The notes under the pieces were generated by a model that ran no database searches, was not told the origin of the DNA, and saw only the letters and a list, made by a program, of their open reading frames with translations. The position numbers were made by a program, and so were the translations under genes. Source: Alphaproteobacteria bacterium (GTDB taxonomy: Bacteria; Pseudomonadota; Alphaproteobacteria; SP197). From it: DNA of 15,715 nt. The stretch lies in contig JAJEBJ010000400.1 of assembly GCA_022822575.1 (NCBI GenBank), positions 1-15,715 of the forward strand. Reading direction: 5' to 3'. This document shows positions 7,147-14,376 of the stretch, piece by piece. The number at the start of each line of letters is the position of its first letter. The stretch's first letter is position 1.

Positions 7147-8340
7147 TCAGTCGAGGGCGGTGAGCCAGGAGAGTACGGGCTGCCAGAGCGTGGCAAGCGA
7201 GCTGCGGCCGGCAACCATGCCGACGTGGCCGGCGTTGGGTTCGATCCTGGTAGCGTGCGGGACGAGGTCCGCCAGGGATCGCGCGGAGTCCGGGGGAACG
7301 ATGCGGTCGCGTGCCGGCAGGGCGACAAGGACGGGAGTATCGAGGGCAGCAGGATCGATGGTCCGATTGAGCGAGATCCAGTTTCCCTTCGCCGGCAGGT
7401 TGTCCCGGTACCAGCCGTGCAGGCACTCGGCGGCAACACCGGAGACGAGCGGGACGCCGTCATTGAGCCAGTCCTCCAGGGCCACGAAGGTGCGTGCCTG
7501 GACGCTGTCGGGATCGAGTCGGGCGAAGGCGCGGAACCTGGTTTCCACGTGGCCGGGCTGGATGGAGGCAAAGAGCGCTTGGATGACGTCCACCGGCACC
7601 GGTGGCGCCGCGGGGCGGGACGCGAGGGCGGCCACGGCGGCCAGCGGAGCATTCCAGGAGATGGCGCCGGCATGGAAGTCCCAGGGGGTGGCGAGGAGGA
7701 CAAGGCCCCTGACGCGATCCGGACGGGCGAGGGCGCCCGAGAGGGCGATGAGGCCTCCCATGCAGTAGCCGAGAACCGGCACGGCGGCGCCGGCGATGGC
7801 CGTGGCGGCCTCGAGTGCCGGAAGGAGCCGGTGGGTGATGTAGGCGTCGAGGCCGAAGCGGGTTTCCGTGTCGCCGGGTTCGCCCCAGTCGAGCAGGAGC
7901 GGTCGCGCCCCGTTCCTGCTCAGCCATGAACAGAACCCTTCCTGCGGACCGAGGTCGAGGATATATGACCGGTTGATGAGGGAGGGGACCAGGAGGAGGG
8001 GCCGGCCGGTGCCGCCGTAGTCGACAAGTGTCGTCGATCCGCTGCGCCACAGCACGTCTCGTGTCGGAGCGGAACGTCGCCAGGGATGCTCGTGGTAGGC
8101 ACGCACGCCGGCGATGAAGGATCCGAGCCGGCGGCCGGCCTCGGCGCCGACGACTGCGGCAAAGGCGTCGGCGTCAACCTCGTGAAGGGCCTGGCTCAGC
8201 CGTTTCGCCTGCGGAGCGACACTGCTGTTCCAGGAGATCAAGCCGTTTCTCGCAGCGAGCGATGCGGCTGGCGAGGTCGTCAAGACGCTTGCCGAGAGTG
8301 CGAGATGCATCGGCAGTGGCCGCGGTCCCTGTCGCGTCAT
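7147..8340 (-). CDS. phaC: Poly(3-hydroxyalkanoate) synthase, short PhaC (class III-like)
   Basis: This is an alpha/beta-hydrolase-fold polymerase that joins (R)-3-hydroxyacyl-CoA into polyester on the granule surface. The lipase-like box GYCMGG carries the nucleophile C193. The rest of the triad is D345 (ARDRIVPPDSA) and H372 (NAGHVGMVAG), a Cys-Asp-His arrangement as in PhaC; VPSLINRSYILDL and LLLDWGEPG are typical synthase blocks. At 397 residues it is far shorter than class I enzymes (about 590) and near class III/IV size, which need a partner subunit. The start at 8340 (MTRQGPRPLPMHLAL) is chosen because a GPRPLPxHL N-terminus recurs in such proteins as I recall them. The ribosome binding site is weak (GCGGGA). 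Its first 167 nt overlap the PhaE-like gene in another frame. A class III synthase subunit is the best reading. Confidence 0.88.
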   Translation of the reverse strand: MTRQGPRPLPMHLALSASVLTTSPAASLAARNGLISWNSSVAPQAKRLSQALHEVDADAFAAVVGAEAGRRLGSFIAGVRAYHEHPWRRSAPTRDVLWRSGSTTLVDYGGTGRPLLLVPSLINRSYILDLGPQEGFCSWLSRNGARPLLLDWGEPGDTETRFGLDAYITHRLLPALEAATAIAGAAVPVLGYCMGGLIALSGALARPDRVRGLVLLATPWDFHAGAISWNAPLAAVAALASRPAAPPVPVDVIQALFASIQPGHVETRFRAFARLDPDSVQARTFVALEDWLNDGVPLVSGVAAECLHGWYRDNLPAKGNWISLNRTIDPAALDTPVLVALPARDRIVPPDSARSLADLVPHATRIEPNAGHVGMVAGRSSLATLWQPVLSWLTALD

Positions 8341-8470
8341 GCGACAATCCCGCAAGCCACGTGGTAGTCCACTCGGCCAGCGCCGGGTCGGACAACGTCG
8401 TGGCGAGATGTTCCTGCCAGAGTTCGACGAAATCCCTGGCGAGGTCCTCGAGATCCTGCCGGTCCTTCAT
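8174..8470 (-). CDS. Small PhaE-like protein, putative PHA synthase partner
   Basis: A 98-residue protein lies directly upstream of phaC on the same strand and overlaps it by 167 nt in a different frame. The N-terminal part (residues 7-40) has DLARDFVELWQEHLATTLSDPALAEW, an amphipathic helix region resembling the starts of PhaE-type subunits. Residues 59-83 (LGKRLDDLASRIARCEKRL then DLLEQQ) look like a short coiled coil, as at PhaE C-termini. Codons in this frame keep a GC-rich third position through that coiled coil, which supports real coding. The last 15 residues look like low-information tail. The ATG at 8470 has no clear ribosome binding site. It may be the missing small partner that a class III-length PhaC needs. 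This is an inference from size, position and helix pattern, not from a named domain. Confidence 0.6.
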   Translation of the reverse strand: MKDRQDLEDLARDFVELWQEHLATTLSDPALAEWTTTWLAGLSHDATGTAATADASRTLGKRLDDLASRIARCEKRLDLLEQQCRSAGETAEPGPSRG

Positions 8471-8585
8471 GGTGGCGATGATGGCACCTTTCGGACCATG
8501 CAGCCATGCCGCAGTGCAACAAAGTCTGGCCGGGGGCCGCACTCGGGTTCATACTGACGTCCTCCAGGAGGAAGGCCCGAAGACG
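8471..8585. promoter_or_regulatory. Divergent promoter region between the phaE-like/phaC unit and phaR, with PhaR-site candidate
   Basis: This 115-nt gap must drive both directions. It contains a cluster of TGC/GCA half-sites at 8498-8522, including GCAGTGCAACAA (TTGTTGCACTGC on the other strand), just upstream of the synthase side. PhaR proteins of Rhodobacter and Paracoccus are known to bind CTGC/GCAG-type TGC-rich palindromes at phasin and phaR promoters, so autoregulation of phaR and control of phaC are plausible. AGGAGGAAGG (8566-8575) is the phaR ribosome binding site, set rather far from the ATG. No clear -35/-10 pair was found. Confidence 0.5.
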
Positions 8586-9170
8586 ATGGCGAAAGCCAGA
8601 AACCGGCAGGCAGGGGATACGGTCGTCATCAAGAAGTACGCCAACAGGCGACTCTACAACACCGCGACCAGCAGCTACATCACCCTCGAGCAACTCGCCC
8701 GCATCGTGAAGGACGGCACGGACTTTGTCGTTCAGGATGCGAAGAGTGGCGAGGACATTACCCGTGCGGTGCTGACACAGATCATCGTCGAGGAAGAGTC
8801 GAAGGGAGCCAACCTGCTGCCGATCAGCTTCCTCAAGCAGCTGATCGGCTTCTATGGGGACAGCATGCAGACATTCGTGCCACGCTATCTCGAGCTCAGC
8901 ATGGAGAGCCTGGCGAAGAACCAGGAACAGGTGCGAGACATGGTCTCGCGCACCTTCGATCAGATGTTTCCGGCGCCGACGGATGCCGTTGACGGCATGG
9001 TCAGGAACAACATGGCCATGATGCGCCGCACCATGGAGATGTTCTATCCCGAAGCCGACCAGCCACCGGCCGACAGGACGCCGGACCGCAACGAGGACAT
9101 TCGCACCCTCCAGGAGCGCATCGACAGTCTACAGAACCAGCTTGACCGGATCTCCCGGGAGAATTCGTGA
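8586..9170 (+). CDS. phaR: Polyhydroxyalkanoate synthesis repressor PhaR
   Basis: PhaR is a DNA-binding repressor that also binds PHA granules. When polymer forms it leaves its operators, relieving repression of phasin and of phaR itself. The 194-residue length is normal for alphaproteobacteria. The N-terminal PHB accumulation regulatory DNA-binding domain is evident: IKKYANRRLYNTATSSYITL (about 15-34), followed by DFVVQDAKSGEDITRAVLTQ. The second PHB_acc domain follows: LLPISFLKQLIGFYGDSMQ, then FVPRYLELSMESL. A predicted short coiled coil lies at about 172-193 (IRTLQERIDSLQNQLDRI). The start at 8586 (MAKARNRQ) follows an AGGAGGAAGG site and begins just before the conserved block; the frame is open further upstream but reads through the divergent promoter. 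It is transcribed away from phaC and converges with the aminotransferase gene 32 nt later. Confidence 0.95.
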   Translation: MAKARNRQAGDTVVIKKYANRRLYNTATSSYITLEQLARIVKDGTDFVVQDAKSGEDITRAVLTQIIVEEESKGANLLPISFLKQLIGFYGDSMQTFVPRYLELSMESLAKNQEQVRDMVSRTFDQMFPAPTDAVDGMVRNNMAMMRRTMEMFYPEADQPPADRTPDRNEDIRTLQERIDSLQNQLDRISRENS

Positions 9171-9202
9171 CGCAACACGTGGCCGGCGCCGCGGGCGATG
9201 GT

Positions 9203-10537
9203 TCAGGCGATTGTCTTCAGGGTTGATCCGATGGTCTCGAAGATCTGGTCCACGTGGCTGTGTTCCGCGATCAGCGGTGGCGAGAGCGCGATGGTGTCGC
9301 CGGTCACGCGGATCAGCACACCGTCGTCGAAGCACTTGTGGAACGTCTCCATGGCGCGGGCGGTCGGCTGACCGGGTCTCGGTTCAAGTTCGATCCCTGC
9401 CATGATGCCGATGTTCCGGAGATCGATCACGTGGTGTCCGCCCTCGAGGGACCACAGGGCGTCCTGCCAGTAGCCGGCAAGGTCCCGGGCCCTTTCGAAG
9501 AGCCCCTCTTCGCGATAGAGGTCGAGGGTCGCGATGCCAGCTGCTGCGGCCAACGGGTGGCCCGAGTACGTGTAGCCGTGGAACAGCTCGATACCGGCCG
9601 ATGACCCCGCCATGAAGGCGTCGTGGACCTTCTTCGAGCAGATGACGGCGCCCATGGGAACGGTGGCGTTGGTGAGCCCCTTGGCCGTGGTCATCATGTC
9701 GGGCATGACATCGAAGTGCTCGCTGGCAAAGCTGGCGCCCAGTCGTCCGAATCCGGTGATGACCTCGTCGAAGATGAGCAGGATGTCGTGCCTGTCGCAA
9801 ATCTCCCGCAGGCGCTTCAGGTAGCCCTTCGGCGGCACCAGGACACCGGTGGATCCGGCGACCGGTTCGACGATGACCGCGGCGATCGTCGATGCATCGT
9901 GGAGCGCCACGAGGCGCTCGAGATCGTCAGCCAGGTGGGCGCCCCACTCGGGTTCCCCCTTCGTCCAGGCCTGGTGCTCGTGATCGTGGGTATGGCGGAT
10001 GTGGTCGACGCCGGCGATCAGGCTGCCGTAGAACTGCCTGTTCTTGACGATTCCGCCGACGGACGTGCCACCGAAATTGACCCCGTGATAGCCGCGCTCG
10101 CGGCCGATCAGGCGAAACTTCGATCCCTTGCCCCTGACGTTGTGATAGGCCAGCGCGATCTTGAGCGCGGTGTCCGCGGATTCCGATCCCGAGTTGGTGA
10201 AGAACACGTGATCGAGATCACCCGGCGCCAGGTCGGCGAGTCGCTTGGCGAGTTCGAAGGGAGCGGGATGGCCGAGCTGGAAGGTCGGCGCGAAGTCCAT
10301 CTTGTCCGCCTGCGCCTTGATGGCCTCGGCGATGCGGGTGCGTCCATGACCGGCATTGCAGCACCACAGGCCCGCGGTGCCGTCGAGAATCTTCCTGCCG
10401 CCGGGCGTCATGTAGTGCATGTCCCGGGCGCTTGCCAGAAGGCGCGGCGAAGACTTGTAGTCCTTGTTCGAGGTGAACGGCATCCAGAACGATTCGAGAT
10501 CGTTGGGCAGATCGGGGTAGTTCAGTTCATCCATCAT
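9203..10537 (-). CDS. Omega-amino acid:pyruvate aminotransferase (class III, PLP)
   Basis: This cytoplasmic PLP enzyme moves the amino group of an omega-amino acid, such as beta-alanine, to pyruvate, giving a semialdehyde and alanine. The 444-residue length fits the beta-alanine:pyruvate group (BauA/AptA-like). Typical blocks are FWMPFTSNKDYKSSPRLL and DGTAGLWCCNAGHGR at the N-terminus, FFTNSGSESADTALKIA (phosphate binding), FDEVITGFGRLG (D257), and the Schiff-base lysine K286 in TTAKGLTNATVPMGAV. GYTYSGHPLAAAA follows. The start at 10537 is preceded by GAGGA at 5 nt; the ATG directly after it (10534) is an alternative. It is divergent from methylmalonyl-CoA mutase across a 120-nt promoter gap. 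If it accepts 3-aminoisobutyrate, the product would lead to propionyl-CoA and then to the mutase. The preferred amine cannot be read from the sequence. Confidence 0.92.
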   Translation of the reverse strand: MMDELNYPDLPNDLESFWMPFTSNKDYKSSPRLLASARDMHYMTPGGRKILDGTAGLWCCNAGHGRTRIAEAIKAQADKMDFAPTFQLGHPAPFELAKRLADLAPGDLDHVFFTNSGSESADTALKIALAYHNVRGKGSKFRLIGRERGYHGVNFGGTSVGGIVKNRQFYGSLIAGVDHIRHTHDHEHQAWTKGEPEWGAHLADDLERLVALHDASTIAAVIVEPVAGSTGVLVPPKGYLKRLREICDRHDILLIFDEVITGFGRLGASFASEHFDVMPDMMTTAKGLTNATVPMGAVICSKKVHDAFMAGSSAGIELFHGYTYSGHPLAAAAGIATLDLYREEGLFERARDLAGYWQDALWSLEGGHHVIDLRNIGIMAGIELEPRPGQPTARAMETFHKCFDDGVLIRVTGDTIALSPPLIAEHSHVDQIFETIGSTLKTIA

Positions 10538-10561
10538 GCATTCCTCAAGGGCAGGGCAGCG

Positions 10562-10589
10562 ACTATAGACCACGCTCATGCGGGCGCAA
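10562..10589 (-). promoter_or_regulatory. Sigma70-type promoter for the aminotransferase gene
   Basis: On the minus strand TTGCGC (complement 10584-10589), 16 nt, then TATAGT (complement 10562-10567). The -10 box is strong and lies 24 nt before the start codon. It is the reverse-facing half of a divergent promoter pair. Confidence 0.6.
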
Positions 10590-10602
10590 ACCGGCAGACG
10601 CG

Positions 10603-10631
10603 TTGACGTGTCCGGCCGGTGGACCAATACT
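10603..10631 (+). promoter_or_regulatory. Sigma70-type promoter for methylmalonyl-CoA mutase
   Basis: TTGACG (10603-10608), 17 nt, then AATACT (10626-10631). Both boxes are close to consensus at ideal spacing. The expected transcription start near 10638 lies downstream of the in-frame GTG at 10619, which argues for the ATG at 10658 as the mutase start. Confidence 0.65.
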
Positions 10632-10657
10632 TTGTGCAGGTGCGAAGGAAGCGGTTC

Positions 10658-12793
10658 ATGACGGAGTTTCCAGAAGCCTGGCACGCCCAGGCCGGAAAGG
10701 AACTCAAGGGCGGTTCCGCCGAGGATCTCGTCAGGGAGACGGCCGAGGGAATCGCCGTCAAGCCACTCTACACCGAGGCGGATCTCGAGACCCTTGGCCA
10801 TGCCGCCACCCTGCCAGGACTCTTTCCCTATGTGCGTGGTGTGCGCGCGACGATGTACGCCAACAGGCCATGGACCATCCGCCAGTACGCGGGATTCTCG
10901 ACCGCCGAGGAATCCAACACCTTCTACCGACAGGCCCTGGCAGGCGGGCAGAAGGGTCTGTCGGTCGCCTTCGATCTCGCAACCCACCGCGGCTACGACA
11001 GCGACCATCCAAGGGTGGCCGGTGATGTCGGCAAGGCGGGCGTGGCCATCGACACCGTCGAGGACATGAAGATCCTGTTTGACGGCATCCCCCTCGACGG
11101 GATGTCCGTCTCGATGACCATGAACGGGGCCGTCCTGCCGGTGCTCGCCATGTTTATCGTGGCGGCCGAAGAGCAGGGCGTCGCCCCCGAACGCCTGACC
11201 GGGACCATCCAGAACGACATCCTCAAGGAGTTCATGGTCCGCAACACCTACATCTATCCGCCGGCGCCCAGCATGCGCATCGTCGCCGACATCATTGCCT
11301 GGTGTGCGACGTCGATGCCCCGCTTCAACTCGATTTCGATCAGCGGCTATCACATGCAGGAAGCGGGAGCGACGGCGGTCCAGGAACTCGCCTACACGCT
11401 TGCCGACGGGGTCGAGTACGTGCGTGCCGCCCGTGACCGCGGTCTCGACATCGACACCTTCGCGCCCCGGCTTTCCTTCTTCTTCGGCATCGGCATGAAC
11501 TTCTTCATGGAGATTGCCAAGCTTCGTGCGGCGAGGCTGTTGTGGGCCCGGCTCATGGAACCCTTCAACCCCCGGAATCCGCGGTCGGCGATGCTGCGCA
11601 CCCACTGCCAGACCAGCGGCGTGTCCCTGACCGAACAGGATCCCTTCAACAACATCGTGCGCACCACCGTGGAGGCCATGGCGGCCGTGCTCGGAGGCAC
11701 CCAGAGCCTCCACACCAACAGCTATGACGAGGCCCTTGCCCTTCCCGGTGACGAGGCAGCCCGCATTGCCCGAAACACGCAGCTGATTCTCGCCGGCGAA
11801 ACCGGCATTCCCCATGTCGTCGATCCTCTCGGTGGCAGCTACTTCGTCGAATCGCTTACCGCCTCTCTCGTCGAGGTCGCTTCCGCCCTGATCGATGAGG
11901 TCGAGGAACTCGGAGGCATGACGCGCGCCATCGAGGCGGGCCTGCCGAAATTGCGCATCGAGGAAAGCGCGGCGCGCCGCCAGGCGCGAATCGAGCGCGG
12001 CGAGGATACGGTGGTGGGGGTCAACCGCTACCGGAACGAGGCGGAACCGGAGGTCGACATTCGCGAGATCGACAACACCGCGGTGCGCGTTGCCCAGATC
12101 CGGCGCCTCGAAGAGGTGCGCAGGAGCCGTGATGAGAAGGCGGTGACGTCGGCTCTCGATGCCCTTGTCTCCGGTGCCGGCGGCGACGGAAATCTCCTTG
12201 AGCTCTCCATTTCCGCGGCAAGGGTGCGGGCCACGCTCGGCGAAATCTCCGATGCCCTGGAAGGCGTCTTCACCCGGCACAGCGCGGTGCTGCGGCCGGT
12301 TTCCGGGGTCTATGGCGCTGCCTGGCAGGGGGCAGCAGAGTTTGGCGAGGTGAGGGCGCTTGTCGACGCCTTCTCCAGCGAGGAGGGACGGCAGCCGCGC
12401 ATGCTTGTCGCCAAGCTCGGCCAGGACGGCCATGACCGGGGTGCCCGGATCATTGCCAGCGCCTTTGCCGATCTCGGATTTGACGTCGACATCGGCCCTC
12501 TCTTCCAGACTCCCGCAGAAGCGGCGCAACAGGCCGTGGAAAGCGATGTCCATGTCATCGGCGTTTCCACCCAGGCGGCAGGTCACCGGACCCTTGTGCC
12601 GCAGCTTGTCGCTGCTTTGGCGAAACTCGCCGCAACGGACATTCAGGTCGTGGTGGGCGGCGTGGTTCCGCCACAGGACCATGCCATGCTCCGCGAAGCG
12701 GGGGTGTCGGCCATATTCGGTCCCGGAACACACATTCCAGCAGCAGCGGCACAGGTTCTCGAACTCATCCGTTCGCAACGCCAGGCCGCCTGA
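10658..12793 (+). CDS. mcmA: Methylmalonyl-CoA mutase, single-chain adenosylcobalamin type
   Basis: The enzyme interconverts (R)-methylmalonyl-CoA and succinyl-CoA by a radical mechanism, linking propionyl-CoA to the TCA cycle. The 711-residue protein has the catalytic barrel first and the B12 domain last. Specificity motifs favour methylmalonyl-CoA over isobutyryl- or ethylmalonyl-CoA: WTIRQYAGFST (Y77), VRNTYIYPPAPSMRI (R207), FNSISISGYHMQEAGA, and TQSLHTNSYDEALALP. The cobalamin ligand is H592 in the DGHDRG motif (590-595), followed by GFDVDIGPLFQTP; the second B12-binding block is GVSTQAAGHRTLVPQL. The ATG at 10658 has AAGGAAG 6 nt upstream and is downstream of a good promoter; an in-frame GTG at 10619 falls inside that promoter and is rejected. 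meaB follows after 15 nt in the same frame, so the two are co-expressed. All motifs are intact. Confidence 0.97.
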   Translation: MTEFPEAWHAQAGKELKGGSAEDLVRETAEGIAVKPLYTEADLETLGHAATLPGLFPYVRGVRATMYANRPWTIRQYAGFSTAEESNTFYRQALAGGQKGLSVAFDLATHRGYDSDHPRVAGDVGKAGVAIDTVEDMKILFDGIPLDGMSVSMTMNGAVLPVLAMFIVAAEEQGVAPERLTGTIQNDILKEFMVRNTYIYPPAPSMRIVADIIAWCATSMPRFNSISISGYHMQEAGATAVQELAYTLADGVEYVRAARDRGLDIDTFAPRLSFFFGIGMNFFMEIAKLRAARLLWARLMEPFNPRNPRSAMLRTHCQTSGVSLTEQDPFNNIVRTTVEAMAAVLGGTQSLHTNSYDEALALPGDEAARIARNTQLILAGETGIPHVVDPLGGSYFVESLTASLVEVASALIDEVEELGGMTRAIEAGLPKLRIEESAARRQARIERGEDTVVGVNRYRNEAEPEVDIREIDNTAVRVAQIRRLEEVRRSRDEKAVTSALDALVSGAGGDGNLLELSISAARVRATLGEISDALEGVFTRHSAVLRPVSGVYGAAWQGAAEFGEVRALVDAFSSEEGRQPRMLVAKLGQDGHDRGARIIASAFADLGFDVDIGPLFQTPAEAAQQAVESDVHVIGVSTQAAGHRTLVPQLVAALAKLAATDIQVVVGGVVPPQDHAMLREAGVSAIFGPGTHIPAAAAQVLELIRSQRQAA

Positions 12794-12808
12794 GCGGGAC
12801 GGCCTTCC

Positions 12809-13756
12809 TTGATCGCCGAAGCCCTGAAATCCGGTGACCGCCGGGCCCTTGCCCGTGCCATCACCCTGGTGGAGTCGACGCGTGCCGAAGATGAAGCGGC
12901 TGCCTCGCGGCTCTTTGATGATCTGGCCCACGTGGCGCCGGCACGCCGGCGCATCGGCATTTCCGGCGCTCCCGGTGTCGGCAAGTCCACCTTCATCGAG
13001 GCGTTTGGACTGAAGGCCCTCGATGAGGGCTGGCGGGTTGCCGTCATCACCATCGATCCTTCCTCGATGAGGAGCGGCGGTTCCATCCTCGGCGACAGGA
13101 CCAGGATGGAGCGCCTGTCGCGCCACGCCGGAGCGTTCATTCGCTCATCACCCGCCCGCGGCACTCTCGGCGGCGTGGCGCGGCGCACAAGGGACGTCAT
13201 CCGCCTCGTGGAGGCCGCAGGCCATGATCTCGTGATCGTCGAAACCGTCGGCGTCGGCCAGTCGGAGGTGGCCGCGTCGGCCATGACCGACATGTTTGTC
13301 GTACTCATGGCGCCCGGTGCCGGCGACGGGCTTCAGGGAGTCAAGCGAGGCATCATGGAACTGGCCGACCTCGTGGTCGTCAACAAGGCGGATGGCGATC
13401 TTGCCGGACTGGCGCGCCACATGATGGCGGATTTTCGCCAGGCGCTCTCGCTCCTGCGCCCGGGACGGTCTTTCTGGACCACGCGCGTGATGCCCTGTTC
13501 AGCACTCACAGGGGACGGTCTCGATGATGTGCGGGGCGCCATCGATGAATGGTTCGACGCCGCCAGCCCTCACCTCGGTGAGGACCGCCGCGCGCAGGCC
13601 GCAGAGGCCATCAGGAACGAGGTCGCCGATCTCCTCCTGGCGCGACTGATGTCCGGGAACAGCAACAGCGACCCCTCACGGGCACTCGCAGACGACGTTG
13701 CCTGCGGACGCCTGTCGCTACGGACCGCCGCAAGGAAGATCCTCGACAATCCTTGA
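12809..13756 (+). CDS. meaB: Methylmalonyl-CoA mutase-associated GTPase MeaB (ArgK family)
   Basis: MeaB is a G3E P-loop GTPase that gates cofactor loading and protects methylmalonyl-CoA mutase from inactivation. The 315 residues include the N-terminal GDRRALARAITLVEST helix, Walker A GAPGVGKS (53-60, K59), the DPSSMRSGGSILGDRTRM switch region, ETVGVGQSE (switch/Walker B region) and the base-specificity motif NKAD (192-195). The first possible start after the in-frame mcmA stop is TTG at 12809. No ATG or GTG occurs before the conserved N-terminal block, so TTG is taken as start; the Shine-Dalgarno-like sequence in front (GCGGGACGG) is weak. This suggests reliance on translational coupling with mcmA. 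The C-terminal dimerisation arm (about 270-315) is present. Older databases call this family ArgK, a misnomer. Confidence 0.95.
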   Translation: MIAEALKSGDRRALARAITLVESTRAEDEAAASRLFDDLAHVAPARRRIGISGAPGVGKSTFIEAFGLKALDEGWRVAVITIDPSSMRSGGSILGDRTRMERLSRHAGAFIRSSPARGTLGGVARRTRDVIRLVEAAGHDLVIVETVGVGQSEVAASAMTDMFVVLMAPGAGDGLQGVKRGIMELADLVVVNKADGDLAGLARHMMADFRQALSLLRPGRSFWTTRVMPCSALTGDGLDDVRGAIDEWFDAASPHLGEDRRAQAAEAIRNEVADLLLARLMSGNSNSDPSRALADDVACGRLSLRTAARKILDNP

Positions 13757-13935
13757 ACGGGGCTGCGCTGGGCATTCCGCCCGTCCGATGCTCCGGATGC
13801 GGTCGATCATCCGTGTCATTCCCCTGGTTCCGGGTGATCTCGATCTCTGCGTGGCAGATCGCGCGGCGCGCACTGTAGTGGCGACTGAATCGTTCGATCC
13901 TCGCAAGGACCGCGATGGCTTGGCAGCGAGAGTTT
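13757..13935. other. Convergent gap between meaB and the cupin gene
   Basis: No gene with recognisable protein content was seen in this 179-nt stretch. The main structure is GATCATCCG (13805-13813) pairing with CGGGTGATC (13831-13839): nine pairs including one G-T wobble, with a 17-nt loop. It may end the mcmA-meaB transcript, but no T-run follows, so the terminator reading is weak. Confidence 0.4.
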
Positions 13936-14325
13936 CTACGGTTCTTGATCTGCTGAATCGATCAGTCTTTCGAAGCGGTCATCAAAGGCAGGTGTGTGAA
14001 GCAGGACAAGGCACGCCGTTTCCTGAGTATGGTTCTGGTAGGAGAATCTTTCGCCACGTCGCACTAGACACGCATCCCCCTCATTCAGGGTCGCAACGTC
14101 GTCGCCAATGGTGAAAGATACGGCTCCTTGAGCAATGAGATAGAGCTTCTCCGATCTCTCCGAATATGCCGCAGGATGGCCGCCCTGAGGCGGCACAGTA
14201 ACGACTGCCAGCGACGTTTTGCACTCGATGGAACTGGTGTAGTCCTTGATTTGAAGACCACAGAACTCCAACGCGTGCACAGTTTGCCCCTTCAGGAACA
14301 TGTGAGAGTCCCACCAGTTTTCCAT
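13936..14325 (-). CDS. Cupin-fold protein, function unknown
   Basis: The frame encodes about 129 residues from the ATG at 14325 (MENWWDSHMFLKGQ...). A GTG at 14376 would add 17 residues, and an ATG at 14301 would remove 8; none has a strong ribosome binding site, though GGTGGGA precedes the 14301 codon. The single cupin domain is visible in PPQGGHPAAYSERSEKLYLI, AQGAVSFTIGDD, and NEGDACLVRRGERFSYQN. The usual metal ligands are mostly missing: HxH is reduced to one His (HPA), and the His of the second motif is Tyr, so metal-dependent catalysis is doubtful and a binding or sensing role is possible. Codons such as AGA, CTA, TCA and ACA occur more often than in neighbours, hinting at foreign origin. 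Cupin fold is fairly sure; role unknown. Confidence 0.7.
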   Translation of the reverse strand: MENWWDSHMFLKGQTVHALEFCGLQIKDYTSSIECKTSLAVVTVPPQGGHPAAYSERSEKLYLIAQGAVSFTIGDDVATLNEGDACLVRRGERFSYQNHTQETACLVLLHTPAFDDRFERLIDSADQEP

Positions 14326-14376
14326 ACGGCTTGAGGTGCCCCCTGGGCCGACGAAGCAACAGGGCTCATGGATCAC

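Noticed and set aside
10619..10621. GTG as the start of mcmA
   Set aside because: It lies between the -35 and -10 boxes of the predicted promoter, upstream of the expected transcript start; the ATG at 10658 has a good ribosome binding site.
10538..13126. Very long open frame on the minus strand continuing upstream of the aminotransferase and antisense to all of mcmA
   Set aside because: It is the mirror of strongly GC3-biased mcmA codons. The translation has no domain-like content, and the aminotransferase has a clear start, ribosome binding site and promoter at 10537-10589.
13698..14114. 138-residue plus-strand frame after meaB
   Set aside because: It starts inside meaB and ends antisense to the cupin. 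A short middle part (about 13800-13930) looks faintly protein-like, but no family was recognised.
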